Notes under the pieces: model-generated | Seen by the model: only the letters and a program-made list of their open reading frames with translations | The model's database searches: none | Told to the model about the DNA's origin: nothing | Part shown: positions 42,504-52,952 of the stretch, one piece after another | Numbering within the stretch: position 1 is the stretch's first letter | Layout of the letters: each line of letters starts with the position of its first letter | Position numbers and translations under genes: made by a program | From: Lantana camara | Lineage: Eukaryota > Streptophyta > Magnoliopsida > Lamiales > Verbenaceae | Length of the DNA stretch: 64,000 bases | Assembly: GCA_037501455.1 (NCBI GenBank) | Contig: CM074865.1 | Coordinates: 8,009,001-8,073,000, forward strand | Reading direction: 5' to 3'

Positions 42504-43210
42504 CACAAGTCTTGAACGAGGGCAACCACTCAGTAAGACCCTCGCAAATACTCAAGACCTAGCAAAATCCCCCAAAGGCGGAAAGAATGTCACAAGTCTT
42601 GAACGAGGGCAACCACTCAGTAAGACCCTCGCACACACTCAAGGCTTAGCCAAATTCTCCCAAAGCAAAAGTTTATACAAGTCTTGAGCGTAGGGGCAAT
42701 CTCACTGTAAGACCCTCACGATCGCTCAAGACTTAGACAAATTTACAAAAGAAGAAATTTATACAAGTCTTGAGCAGGGGGGCAATCCCGCAATAAGACC
42801 CCCACGATCGCTCAAGACTTAGACAAATTTACAAAGGCAGAAATTTATACAAGTCTTGAGCAGGGGGGCAATCCCACAAGTAAGACCCTCACGATCGTTC
42901 AAGACTTAGACAAATTTACAAAAGAAGAAATTTATACAAGTCTTGAGCAGGGGGGCAATCCCACAAGTAAGACCCTCACGATCGTTCAAGACTTAGACAA
43001 ATTTACAAAAGAAGAAATTTATACAAGTCTTGAGCAGGGGGGCAATCTCACAATAAGACCCCCACGATCGCTCAAGACTTAGACAAATTTTCATTGCACC
43101 AAAGGAAGAAATTTATACAAGTCTTGAGCAGGGGGGCAATCTCACAATAAGACCCCCACGATCGCTCAAGACTTAGACAAATTTTCATTGCATCAAAGGA
43201 ATAAAACATT
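42504..43210. repeat. Tandem array 2 in the Tat element (8 units of 85-94 bp)
   Basis: CAAGTCTTGA(A/G)C starts units at 42506, 42593, 42678, 42764, 42850, 42938, 43024 and 43118. Each holds a GGGGCAATC core, GACCC-CACGATCG and a CAAGACTTAG close, which is an inverted echo of the unit start. Confidence 0.9.
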
Positions 43211-43277
43211 CACAGGAGTATGCTACACAGTCTTATTATAAGTGAACAGAAGAACAAAGACATGAAGAAAGGGATAT

Positions 43278-43283
43278 TTTATT
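43278..43283 (-). terminator. Polyadenylation signal of the antisense gene
   Basis: AATAAA on the minus strand lies about 110 bp after the antisense stop codon and before tandem array 2. Confidence 0.5.
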
Positions 43284-43392
43284 CATCAAAGCAGGAATTA
43301 TTACAAGGCAAAAGGGCTCAAAGGCCCATGAAATACTATTACAAAAGAAAGCAAAACAGGCAAATACAGAAGGAATTGATAAAGGGAAAGCT

Positions 43393-46242
43393 TCAAGCAG
43401 CTGGAGCGATGTCCTCATCAACAATCACCAGGATTGGGCCATGAACTGGGCCATGGACTGGGCCCTCAGGCTCTTGTTGATGGGCTTGCGGGTCGTTGGG
43501 CTCATGATCACCTGGAGCGGGAGCGTTGGCATCTTCAGCAATTGGAATCGGGGCCTCCTCCAAGATAGGTGCTTGGGGCTCATCCACAGGATCGTCGTTT
43601 GGAGCGGATGAGGCAGCATTACCTGCCGGATGAGCGTCCATATACTCATCCTGAAGGAGTTTGACCAAAAACTCATACTCTGGCTCTGCAATGGAATCAG
43701 CAGGGTTGTCGCCCTCGTCATCTTCCTCCTCGCAGCGCTCATTGAACATAAGCCCCGTGCCCTCGGCCTCCTTCATGGCAGGGTTGGTGAGCCCTTTGTG
43801 TATGCCCTGCTCGATGGCCAGATTGAAAGCCTTCTGAGCCTCCTCCAAGCAATGCAGGGAAGCAGCAAAATTGAAGGCTTTGGAGTGGCAGAATTTGATC
43901 AACGCCTCCTTGTTTGCACGCTCTAAGCTTCGAGGCCATTCGTTGACAGTATCGTTGAATTTGCGCTCGGCATCAAGCGCCCTTGCTTTCCAGCTTTCCC
44001 TGTCCGCCTCGGCCTTTTTGCACCGCTCGTTGGCCTGGGCCAGCTCGTTGCCCAAACGAATACGAGCGCCGTCAACCGCTAAAAAGTCTTCCTTGAGCTT
44101 TCCCAGCTCTTCCTCAGTTGTTTCGAACAAGCCCTTGAGGGACTCGTACTTGGCGATTTCCGCATCAAGCTCCGCCTAGATTTGAGCCGGATCATTCGAG
44201 CGGGCCATCTTCTTGTATTTGGCCTTGCGCTCGGCGTAAGTTGAGGCTCGCATTTGCACGTTTTTGAGCCGGGGAAGAACTTGCTGCGCGAACGAGGGGA
44301 AAAGTGTTGAGCAAAAAAAAAAAATGGTGGCTTACAGAAGAGAAAGAGTGCAAGGAATGATTACTTACGGAAATCAGAGCGTGGGCCGCGTCGAGGGTCA
44401 CTTGCTCCACAGACTCGCTGTAGAGGTGACGATGGTCGGCCGAGAATTGGGATCTGCTGAACAGATCCTCGGTGATAGTTTGTGCGACCGAGCCGGGCCT
44501 CAGCAAAACTGGCCCACCGTCTGGGGCGCCTGTAAAGCCCCTGTCCCCTCGTCGGGGGAACTCCCATGCATGTTCCTCCTCTGAGGAGGAAGTATCTCCT
44601 TGGCCCCTGGGGCCCTCAACCACTTGCTTCCCCTTGCCCTGGATTGCCACGGAATCGGGCATCCTTTTCCTCTTGCGGGAAGGCCTGCTTGCGCTCGCGC
44701 TCGGGGGAGCCGATGTTATTGCCAGAGTGGTCACTGGCCTCGTCTGTTCTGCGGGGATGGGGGGTTGAGCATCACCCGCTCTTTCTGAAGAAGACTGCCC
44801 CCTGGTCTCTCTGGGGACCAGTCTACGCTCCCCTCGGCCACGGGGTGGCGGAACCTCACTACGATTGGCGCTCGAACTGGCGCCCTGATTGCCACTACGA
44901 GCGTCCCTGTTGCGAGGACGGTGTTGCTCACGCTGCTGTTCCCCTTGTTGGGATTGGTTTCTGTTGGCGTGGGCGAAACGAGCCGCTTGTCTAATTCCTC
45001 CGGCCATTTCTATAATAGCAGCTCCTGCAAAAAGGGAAATACAAGGGTTATAAATCTGGGGACCAGAATTGTTAAGTGCAAGTTACAAGTACAAAGAAGC
45101 AGTTAGTTTTTATTCCTATCTAAAGTTAGTGCCCTAAAGATCTAACCGTCTCTCTCTATGTCACGAGCCGGAGGGTTGTCAAGGAAGTAAGGGTCGTTGG
45201 AAAGACCACACAAGAACATGAGTTCTGCATCATCTATCCAGTCCTTCGCTTGTATAAGGTGACCCTCGTCCCTTAGGGTTGTTGCCAAGTTTTTCGCCCA
45301 ATCTCTGGGGAGTGAGGGTGGCAAACGGCTCTTTGAATACGAGCCCCATTCCGTGATCACCCCAAAGCCCTCTTCTGCTGGAGCCCTGACAAAGATGAAC
45401 TTCTCTTTCCAGTCAATGCCATAAGTGCTCGAGGGCGAGTTAATCAGCTTCATATGTGCTTTCGCCTGGACATAGTAGAAGCCGGCCTCTGGGGATGAGC
45501 GGGATGAGCTGACCACTTGGAAAAGGGCGTTGAAATTCCGCAAATAGGGCTCGTAGCCCATGGTCCTCATCAGAATTGTGAAACAGGTCAGGAGGGCCAA
45601 GCCGTTGGGCACTATCTGGGACGGACACAGGCCCAGGTCATTCAGCAAATGGGCCATTGAGACTGAGATGGGGAACCTCAGGCCTCCCGAGCGCACGGAA
45701 TCCACGTACACTGCCATCTCCCCAGGAGGCGGGTTATTCGCACGCTCGTGGCTTTGTGGGATTCTCCAAGTATACCGCTCGTCCCAGTAGATGGGTGCCA
45801 TCATTGTTTTCACATCTCCCACGGTGACGGTACTGGGAGTCTCATCAGGCGTGCGCTCGGTGGCCTGATAGCCTGACCCTTCACCCTCATTGGGCCCTTT
45901 GGATTTTTGGGATTTCTTTCCTTTCCCCTTATCACGGGCTCTGTCTGAAGGCCCGGATATGGCTTCCGCCACTGGAAGCGGGTTTGCGACGGCCACGGTC
46001 ACGGTGTGGCGGTGGGGATGTGTGGCACTTTGGGTTATGGGGAGAACAGACCCTTGTCGTTCTGCCTCCATAACCAGATCCATCTCCTCAAAAAGAGGAT
46101 CCGTTCCGCCAGGGTTTCTGTCCTCTGTAGCCATCACCGCCTCCCCCAACTCTTCATTTCTGGGGGAATCGTGGGAAGAAGAACTCTCAGTGGCCATCTC
46201 TTGGATTTCACGGGCAAATTCCTCAATGTGTTGGTCGGCCAT
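43393..46242 (-). pseudogene. Antisense gene of the Tat element (three exons, one premature stop)
   Basis: Exon 1 is 46242-45147 (ends ACG|GTTAG), exon 2 is 45024-44369 (TTTTGCAG acceptor, TCC|GTAAGT donor), exon 3 is 44283-43393 (pyrimidine tract and GCGCAG acceptor). The two junctions keep the frame. An in-frame TAG at 44178-44176 in exon 3 is the only break; beyond it the frame stays open to 43393. Exon 1 residues about 150-360 resemble the 'putative gypsy type transposon' family (Pfam PF04195, from memory), with SVRSGGLRFPISVSMAHLLN and PNGLALLTCF. Exon 2 is Arg/Ser-rich and low complexity; exon 3 is coiled coil with an acidic Pro-rich end. Function unknown. Confidence 0.75.
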
Positions 46243-46506
46243 GGCGGAAACTGGGATTTGGAAGTTTTTCTTGGAAGGGGATTAAGGTTCAGAAAGGCGA
46301 AAGTCTAAGGATTACGAAATTCTAAAGTCCAAATCTACGGTCAGCAAGGTTAGAAAACTACACTGGAAATTTACCTTGAAAGTTTCTGAAGAAAACTGGA
46401 GAAGAGGTTGAAGATGCTCTAAGAACTGGAATGCGAGAGAATTTTCTTTGCAAAGGATGCTTGAGAGTTTTGAATGCGTAAAGAGTATGGAGATTTCAGA
46501 ATCCCG

Positions 46507-46514
46507 TATTTATA
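46507..46514 (-). promoter_or_regulatory. TATA box of the antisense gene
   Basis: TATAAATA on the minus strand lies about 265 bp before the antisense ATG at 46242, between that gene and the 3' LTR. Confidence 0.5.
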
Positions 46515-46840
46515 GGGATGGAAGTTGGTACCGTTTTAGGCAATAAATTCAAAATGGTAATCATTTCCCGCCTAGGAAACCGTCCACTTTATGGAATCGG
46601 CGCATACTTCCCAATGCTCACGCGCCCCACGCGCACCCGCATTTAATGCTCTGACGTTTCAAGGGCTTCATAATAGTACCAACATTTAATGCGGAAGTGA
46701 TACGAACGGTCAATTGAAAAGACAGCATTAATGGCGCATTCAGAGGAAAAATTGCTCAACACGCTAAGTCCCATACGAGCGTTGTATGCGGAAGATTGAA
46801 CGTGTCAAAATTCTACAGTCCTTATCACTAAGGACTACAG

Positions 46841-46855
46841 AATTGGGGGGCAAAA
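46841..46855 (+). promoter_or_regulatory. Polypurine tract of the Tat element
   Basis: AATTGGGGGGCAAAA directly precedes the 3' LTR. Confidence 0.75.
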
Positions 46856-47663
46856 TGATGGGGTCAAAATACGATCGCCCCACGTTAAGACACGTGGCGT
46901 CACCGAGTTGATGACATCTGTCTCCCCAAGGCTGCACCATCAGCACACGAGCGCTAAGCCAACGAGCGCAATCCTTCTTCTGGAGTTAAGGCCAACGAGC
47001 GCTGTCACTCCAACGAGCGTCCTACATATCAAACGATGGGCGCTCACACGCCAAAGGAGCCCTCTTCGAGCGTCACACTCCCTCAGAGTGGTTTCCCTTT
47101 CGGCTCATCACTTGAACTGGAGCCTTCATCCCCCTCAGCGGATGTCTTAGCCTCCAATACTCCAGGTTGTCACGAGCGCGCTCTCAAGCCCTCGTTACCA
47201 ACCGCCCACATGGCTCTCTGACACAACGTACATGCCCGCGCACCTGCCACTGTTGCCAGCACTAACTTTTGGCCGCTTTTGCAGAAGATTCCTCCTAGGT
47301 TTCTCTCTCACAGCGCCACGTGTTAGGGCAACATTCGGCCAGGACCACTTGAGGCAAATGACCAAAGGGCCCTTGACCCTCAACTATAAATAATCCAAGT
47401 CGTCTTCTACACAAGTAAGCTTTCTTCACTTCTGCAACTGTGACTGAACTTACATTTCTTCATACACAAAACTGACTTGAGCGTCGGAGAGCCAAACTGG
47501 GTATCACCCCCAGTTCCCCCAGCTTGGCCTTCTGACTCTTCTTGTGCTTGTCCCAACAGGTTGAACCCCTTTCGCTTTTTCCGGCGAAGCTCCGGTGGTT
47601 TCCTCCACAAAATACAAATCGTAAAGTGATCGGATTCAGACCCATCCATTTCTGGACCCATCA
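46856..47663 (+). repeat. 3' LTR of the Tat element (808 bp)
   Basis: Same length as the 5' LTR, ending CCCATCA, followed by the GAACT target copy. The two substitutions against the 5' LTR are G to A near 47197 and T to G near 47575. Confidence 0.95.
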
Positions 47664-47835
47664 GAACTCTAAAATGAAATCATTAATACAAGACCATGTA
47701 GATAAACATAGATCTCAAGAAAATGAAGATTGTGATGAATATTGCAAAAAGATAAATAAAAAACTAAATCTCATAAATAAAGTAATGTCTACAATGGAAC
47801 AAATTTATGAACAAGAAGGATCATCAGATCAATAA
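47664..47835 (+). pseudogene. Pararetrovirus small ORF a, 3' part
   Basis: It begins with the second GAACT copy; the viral reading frame resumes at 47668 and runs to TAA at 47833-47835. It is charged and helical, with no recognised domain. The 5' part is at 34627-34750. Confidence 0.65.
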
Positions 47836-47836
47836 G

Positions 47837-48034
47837 ATGAATTCTAGACAAATAAAAACAGACATAAAAAGATTAGGAAAAAGATTAGAAAGTGCAACAA
47901 AATACAGATCTAGTATGAAAGAAATTTTTGAATATCCTAATGAAATAAAAAATATAACTGATAATGATAAACAAATAGATATAATGAATAAAAACTTTGT
48001 AGAAAAAATATATCAAAAAGAAATAAATGGTTAA
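47837..48034 (+). CDS. Pararetrovirus small ORF b (65 aa)
   Basis: ATG one nucleotide after the previous stop. Basic and helical, ending NFVEKIYQKEING. The related end NKFVEKIQEREING in ORF d (48417-48626) suggests the two are diverged duplicates. No known domain. Confidence 0.5.
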   Translation: MNSRQIKTDIKRLGKRLESATKYRSSMKEIFEYPNEIKNITDNDKQIDIMNKNFVEKIYQKEING

Positions 48035-48057
48035 AAATAGATCTATATGAAAGACAA

Positions 48058-48405
48058 ATGAATAGACATCAGAGAATAAAAACAAAAGAAGCTATAAAAT
48101 ATAACAAAGAAAAATCAAAAAATATTAGTAATCAATTTCAAAAGAATATATATGAAAATATATTAGAAAATTTGAGAGTAAAACAAAAATATCTTATAAA
48201 TGATATAAAAATTTCTAAGGACATGTTATTACGATTGGAAGAGGGTAATAAAATGTTAAAAAGACAAAATAAAGAAATAAAATGGTCGATGAAAAATATA
48301 CCGCGATATAATTTAATTGATAAACAAATAATAGAGGATAATAATGAAATGATAGAATGGTACAATAATAAAATAAGAATAATTCATGTACTTTCATCAG
48401 CTTAA
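48058..48405 (+). CDS. Pararetrovirus small ORF c (115 aa), coiled-coil
   Basis: Lys/Asn/Ile-rich with long helical stretches from about residue 20 to 80. Spacing to its neighbours is short (23 nt before, 11 nt after). No recognised domain; by place and form it could be a minor structural or transmission protein, but nothing specific supports that. Confidence 0.5.
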   Translation: MNRHQRIKTKEAIKYNKEKSKNISNQFQKNIYENILENLRVKQKYLINDIKISKDMLLRLEEGNKMLKRQNKEIKWSMKNIPRYNLIDKQIIEDNNEMIEWYNNKIRIIHVLSSA

Positions 48406-48416
48406 TAAGTTTAATT

Positions 48417-48626
48417 ATGAATACTAAAAATATGAGAAAAAGTTTAGAAACAGCTTTACAAAAAGAAGAAATTTATAAGAAAAATTACGAACGAACATTA
48501 AATAAAATTGTAATAAATAAATATACAATTTTACAAGGAATAAAAGAACAAAGAAAAATAATAAACAATATAAATAATAAATTTGTGGAAAAAATACAAG
48601 AAAGAGAAATTAATGGGTCAAATTGA
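48417..48626 (+). CDS. Pararetrovirus small ORF d (69 aa)
   Basis: Helical and Lys/Asn-rich; shares its C-terminal motif with ORF b. It is the last viral frame before the right non-coding end. Confidence 0.5.
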   Translation: MNTKNMRKSLETALQKEEIYKKNYERTLNKIVINKYTILQGIKEQRKIINNINNKFVEKIQEREINGSN

Positions 48627-48860
48627 AACTATTTGGGTCTTTATAAAATCTCCGTATACCCTTTTTAAAATATTTCAAAAGTCTTGGGGTTAAATATAGA
48701 AATAACCCAAAAGTATAGGATAATAAAATAAAAAAGCTTTATACTACTATTCATAAACGCCAAACTCTATGGCAACTTATAGTAGAAAATAAAGAATTTA
48801 TAAAATAATATTACTTTATGAAAAAATGAAAATTTAAATATTAATTTTGAAAAAAGCCCC
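48627..48860. repeat. Right non-coding end of the pararetrovirus, inverted relative to the left end
   Basis: Read on the minus strand it contains ATAAAGTAATATTATTTT (left end: ATAAAGTAATACTACTTT at 26763), then AGTTGCCATA (left: AATTGCCATA) and AACCCCAAGACTTTTGAAAT (left: AACCCAAAACAATTTTATAA), in the same order. The similarity is imperfect and AT-rich. Confidence 0.45.
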
Positions 48861-50820
48861 TTAATATATATGGAAGAATACATGATAGGGTGGATTTCAT
48901 ATGATATGTCGGCATCATACTATATAGTATATATCTATCTGCCATGTTTGATTCACATACATTTCATCTGCCCCTATTTATTTTTCTGGAATTTCTATAG
49001 TGTGGCAGCATATTCATTTATTACTGCATTATCATCATCCGACCATATCTCCAACTTTGCACAATAAAAATAAGGTGGAGAAGTAATTATTATGATTCTT
49101 TGGTGTTTGATTTTTTGTTACCTAAAGATTTTTATATATTTTGTGGTTTTTACCTCTATTGATATGTGAAGATTATTCAAATTTCAAAGATTTAGTTTCC
49201 TAATATATACCAGCGATGCAGTGGCAGAATCACATATAAATTACTTTTCTAATATATACAAGCGGACGGTCAGGTTCTAATCGGATCGTGATCCCAGTTC
49301 AGCCATCGTTGTGATTCCTAATCCCAATTCCCAAGTCTTCAACAACATGCATGTAGTATTTGTATTGAAGGTTATGAGCGGTCGAATGCTCCTTAACCTT
49401 TACCACTTATACAACACGTACAAACAAGAATTTGTCGCAATCAGTCGAATACCTTTTCCAGATACTATATCGGCCCCATAGGGGATTCTCATTAAGTTTG
49501 AATACATTTGAATTGAATTCAACATTGGGAGAGTCCCATCTTTTGCACGTTCTAAGGAAACAACAAAAGGCTTTATTTGACCATTTTCATGTGAAGATAA
49601 TATTGTTGTACCAATTGGAAAATCCCCGAAATGCCGTACCATATATATGAGCACACGTGAAAGTGAAACTTTAGTGTAAAAACACCCCATTATTGTAGGC
49701 GGGTCAACCTATTTCAGTATTTCTTGCTCATAATAAATGCTTAAATTAAATTATACTATACAGTACAAATATTCATTAAATTTATTTTTACTATTTTCCA
49801 CATAACTAATTCAATATATTTATCGATCGGAAAATATTAGATTTTGGACTAAATTGAAATTGAATTTGTAGAAATTAATTAGTAATTCAGTATCGCTGAT
49901 ATTGAAAGCCCACTATGCAGAGGCCCATTAAGCTTAAAGTGTAGTACTGTACCTCTAGGCCCAATAGTACTGCGGCCCATTCTATCAACTTTGCAATCTC
50001 CTTTTCTTTGTTGTTTGGTTTACTTACCATGTACCCATAATTATAAAAATATTATTTTATCGTACAGTGTTGTATCGAATATCCGACACTTCTCGTAAAA
50101 AAAATTAAGAAAAAGTTTATGTTACCGTGTCCGTACCCATGTCGTTACATTCGTATCCGTTCATTAATATGAAAATAGTAACCAGCACGACTTAGTTAGA
50201 TTTACTTTTTAATTAAGATTTCAAACATGATCAAGTCTGTCGTCTGAATTTGGTGACCATTATGTAGCATTTGTCAATTTCTTGTTGGGAAAATTACACA
50301 TTTCGTCTTCTAATTTATGCTTTCTTTTCCGGACTTCAATTTTGTTCGATATAGTTTTTCCAATCTTGCCTCCCGTATTTTAAATTTATGCAATTTTTGT
50401 CTGATATTAGCCAGAAATTCACAAATTTCTCGAGCTAGTTCACCTCATTCGAGTGCGTGACAATTTTACAGATGTGTACCATATGTTAGGATTCTCACAA
50501 ACACAAACTTATGACGAGTACCAGATGATCAATTACGTAACAAGTATAATCACAGTACAGTAGACAAGAACACGAACATCACCCCTAGTACCCATCGAAA
50601 CAAGGCCGGCAATAAATATACAATTAATATATTCCAATACTTTAATAATCATAAAATACCATGTAGAATAAAACACTAGAGAATCCACAATAGTCATACA
50701 TATGGAACCACAAAAGTAAGAAGCAAACACAAGCTCATGTTCATGCAAGAGAACTTAAGGACTTAATCTGTGTTCTTCGTGCTAAATGAAACACGTTAAT
50801 TATTAATATTATTGTGACAT
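48861..50820. other. Intergenic region upstream of the viral end and downstream of AP3
   Basis: A minus-strand frame of 96 codons (49400-49690) has a non-biased composition but no domain I recognise and no supporting context. A diverged small inverted-repeat element lies at 50041-50165. The remainder is AT-rich and may include the AP3 3' untranslated region just below 50826. Confidence 0.5.
50041..50165. mobile_element. Diverged copy of the 16987 element
   Basis: It shows TATTATTTTATCGTACAGTG, CGAATATCCGACACTTCTCG and TACCGTGTCCGTACCCATGT, the family core blocks, on the same strand as the 17383 copy. Confidence 0.5.
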
Positions 50821-50825
50821 AATTT

Positions 50826-52952
50826 CTACCCAAGCAAATGAAATGTGGTGAGGTCCGATCCACCTCCGCCGTGAAGATTAGGGTGGTGATTAACGTGGTG
50901 GTGGTGGTTAGGTGGGAGACGGAGAGCGATGATCCTCGGCCCTCCTCCATTGGGAAATCCAAGAACCGAGTTATAATCGCCTTCATTTTCAACTAATCCA
51001 TAATGTGGATCTTCTTGTCTTGCATCCTACGAGTTGCATAACGGAAGTATAAAAATGGACTACTTAGGTCTTAAAAGAATATGTTTTATTAGAAAGAATT
51101 AAGCTTACGAATTCAAGTACTAGGTTTTTGTGTATTTCTTCAACATTCCTAACCTGAAAATTGTTAAATGAAAGGGTATATGAATTAAATATTACAGAAA
51201 AATGGGTTAAATCTAACAAAACATTGGAAAAAAATTACAATTATTAATTATTATAAATGATATTGTACCTTCTTCTTGCTTGTATCGATCTGGTTGCCGA
51301 TAACTTTATACTGCAATGTAGAAAATATAAAAGGCAGAAATAATAATCTCAATCTCATGTCGATAAAAGGAAAACTCTATCACAAACCCGACAAGTATAA
51401 AATACTGACCGTCTCGTTACACCAGTTTCACCGTGCTAGGTTCAAGATAGAATTTTCCCAATAAAAATTCAGCATTTCTCAAGTATTTTTCAGGCTTTTT
51501 ACATTAATATTAAACAAATGCTGAAATACAAGTAATATAGGTTCTGAATTGGGACGTAGGTCGTCGTTCCACATTAGTTTTTTGCAGCATTCGAACTCAC
51601 AAAAAACAAAGTGGGAACCAAAAAGGAAAAGATAGGTTTTATAAGCTTTTGTATTTCATTTTTTTTCCAATGAATATGATCACTTAAAAGATATAACTAT
51701 TCGATGAGATTCAACTCTTTGCCACTTCGATTCGTAAAAAATAATATATGATCACTTGAAAGAACAAAACTATAGGTTTAGAATATCTAAAAGAATTCTA
51801 TATTTTTATCACAACCAAAGGTTTAAAATCTAGTAACATGGTTTTCCAGAAAAATAATAAAAATCAAGTAACATGAAAGTACCCAACAAAATCAAGAATG
51901 TACTTAACCACATACTTAAAGTTCTAAGCTTTAATTAGTCAATTTTTCCGAGAAGCTTTCTCTGATAATTTGCCCTAAAAGCCTTATTTCTGAACATTTT
52001 ATTCTTTCTACTTCCAGTTAAAATCCCATGTCTTTTCAAACAGATAACATAACAGCAGATCCAAGTACCCGACAGATCATCAACTGTTTTCACAAAAATT
52101 AACCTTAAAGTCCGAACAAATTCAAAGGAAAAGAAATTAAAGCTTCATACTTTTGAATAATAATGGAAACCCTAGACATTTTATTCTTGGAAAAATCAAG
52201 AAAAGTACGAGGAAGCAAGAAATACTAAAACCTTTCTGTCACGAATCAACCTCAGAGAGTTATCCATGTCGTCTATAAGAGTAACCATTTGATCGTAGCC
52301 CAGATCATTCAAGCTCTCCCCCATCCTTTGCCTGGTAAATCAGATCATGAAAATAAAACAAATAATTAGCAGAAATAATAATAATAATAATTAGCTTAAA
52401 ATTAATAGTCTGGATGTATGATTAACCTACCTAATCTCCTTCCTCAGATTCTTGTTAACCTCCTTCAGCTTCCTCAAGTGCTCTTGCATTTTCTGCAAAA
52501 TTTCAAAATTCACCTCAAAAATCAAGAAAATAGTAACAAAATATCGAAATAAACCCAGAAATTAAAACCCTTGATCTGGGAAAAAAACAGTCAAGAAACA
52601 AGGAGAAAACAAAAACCTCGTAATGGGTTTGCCAAAGATCAACTCCAACAGCCTCCTGGTAATAATCAAACAACTGCTTCGTCCTTTAAGAAAACAAACA
52701 AAAAAAAAAACGTTTCAAGAGTAAACAACTTAGTAATCCCGACTCGACCCATGAAAATACGTACGTCGTAGCGGGGCTGATGTATTCGTGAAGCTTCTGC
52801 GTGCTGGAAATCATGAGAATGGAGACTTTGGCATCGCAAAGAACAGTGAGCTCGTGGGCTTTCTTGAAAAGTCCGTTTCTCCTCTTGGAGTAGGTCACCT
52901 GCCTGTTTGTTTGGTTCTCGATCCTCTTGATCTGGATCTTCCCACGAGCCAT
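50826..52952 (-). CDS. AP3: Class B floral MADS-box protein, APETALA3/DEFICIENS orthologue
   Basis: Seven exons on the minus strand: 52952-52765, 52683-52617, 52492-52431, 52331-52232, 51310-51269, 51153-51109 and 51026-50826 (188, 67, 62, 100, 42, 45 and 201 nt), all with GT/AG sites, giving 234 residues. Exon sizes 1-6 equal those known for AP3-type genes. Residues 1-60 are the MADS domain ([20 protein letters not shown], then [13 protein letters not shown]), followed by I, K (about 75-170) and C regions. The C-terminus has a PI-derived-like segment ([20 protein letters not shown]), a His-rich patch and a euAP3-type end, [10 protein letters not shown]. With a PISTILLATA-type partner, such proteins bind CArG boxes and specify petals and stamens. 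Intron 4 is the long one (921 bp). No damage is seen. Confidence 0.96.

Larger units (their letters stand above)
34751..47663 (+). mobile_element. Ty3/Gypsy element, Tat lineage, 12.9 kb, both LTRs and target duplication
   Basis: Two 808-bp LTRs (TGATGGGG...CCCATCA) bound gag, pol, two tandem arrays and an antisense gene. Pol order is protease, RT, RNase H, a second RNase H, integrase; the extra RNase H ahead of integrase marks the Tat lineage (Ogre, Retand and relatives). GC content is clearly above that of the pararetrovirus it interrupts. The only coding damage noticed is a gag frameshift and one stop in the antisense gene. Confidence 0.95.
26704..48860 (+). mobile_element. Endogenous pararetrovirus (Caulimoviridae-like), split by a Gypsy insertion
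   Basis: About 9 kb of AT-rich viral-type sequence remains once the Gypsy element (34751-47663) and one copy of its target duplication are set aside. It contains, in order, a tRNA-Met primer site in a small ORF, further small ORFs, a coat-protein-like ORF with CCHC finger, 30K movement protein, protease-RT-RNase H, a TAV-like protein, an as-1/TATA promoter and more small ORFs. No integrase is present, which separates it from LTR retrotransposons. The order coat-movement-polymerase-transactivator recalls cavemoviruses and solendoviruses, but the genus is not settled from this view. Confidence 0.88.

Noticed and set aside
48806..48814. TAATATTAC, the geminivirus origin nonamer
   Set aside because: There is no GC-rich stem around it, no Rep gene and no iterons; expected by chance in AT-rich DNA.
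49400..49690. Minus-strand frame of 96 codons
   Set aside because: Balanced composition, but no recognised domain, no neighbours and no clear promoter. Kept only as a note.
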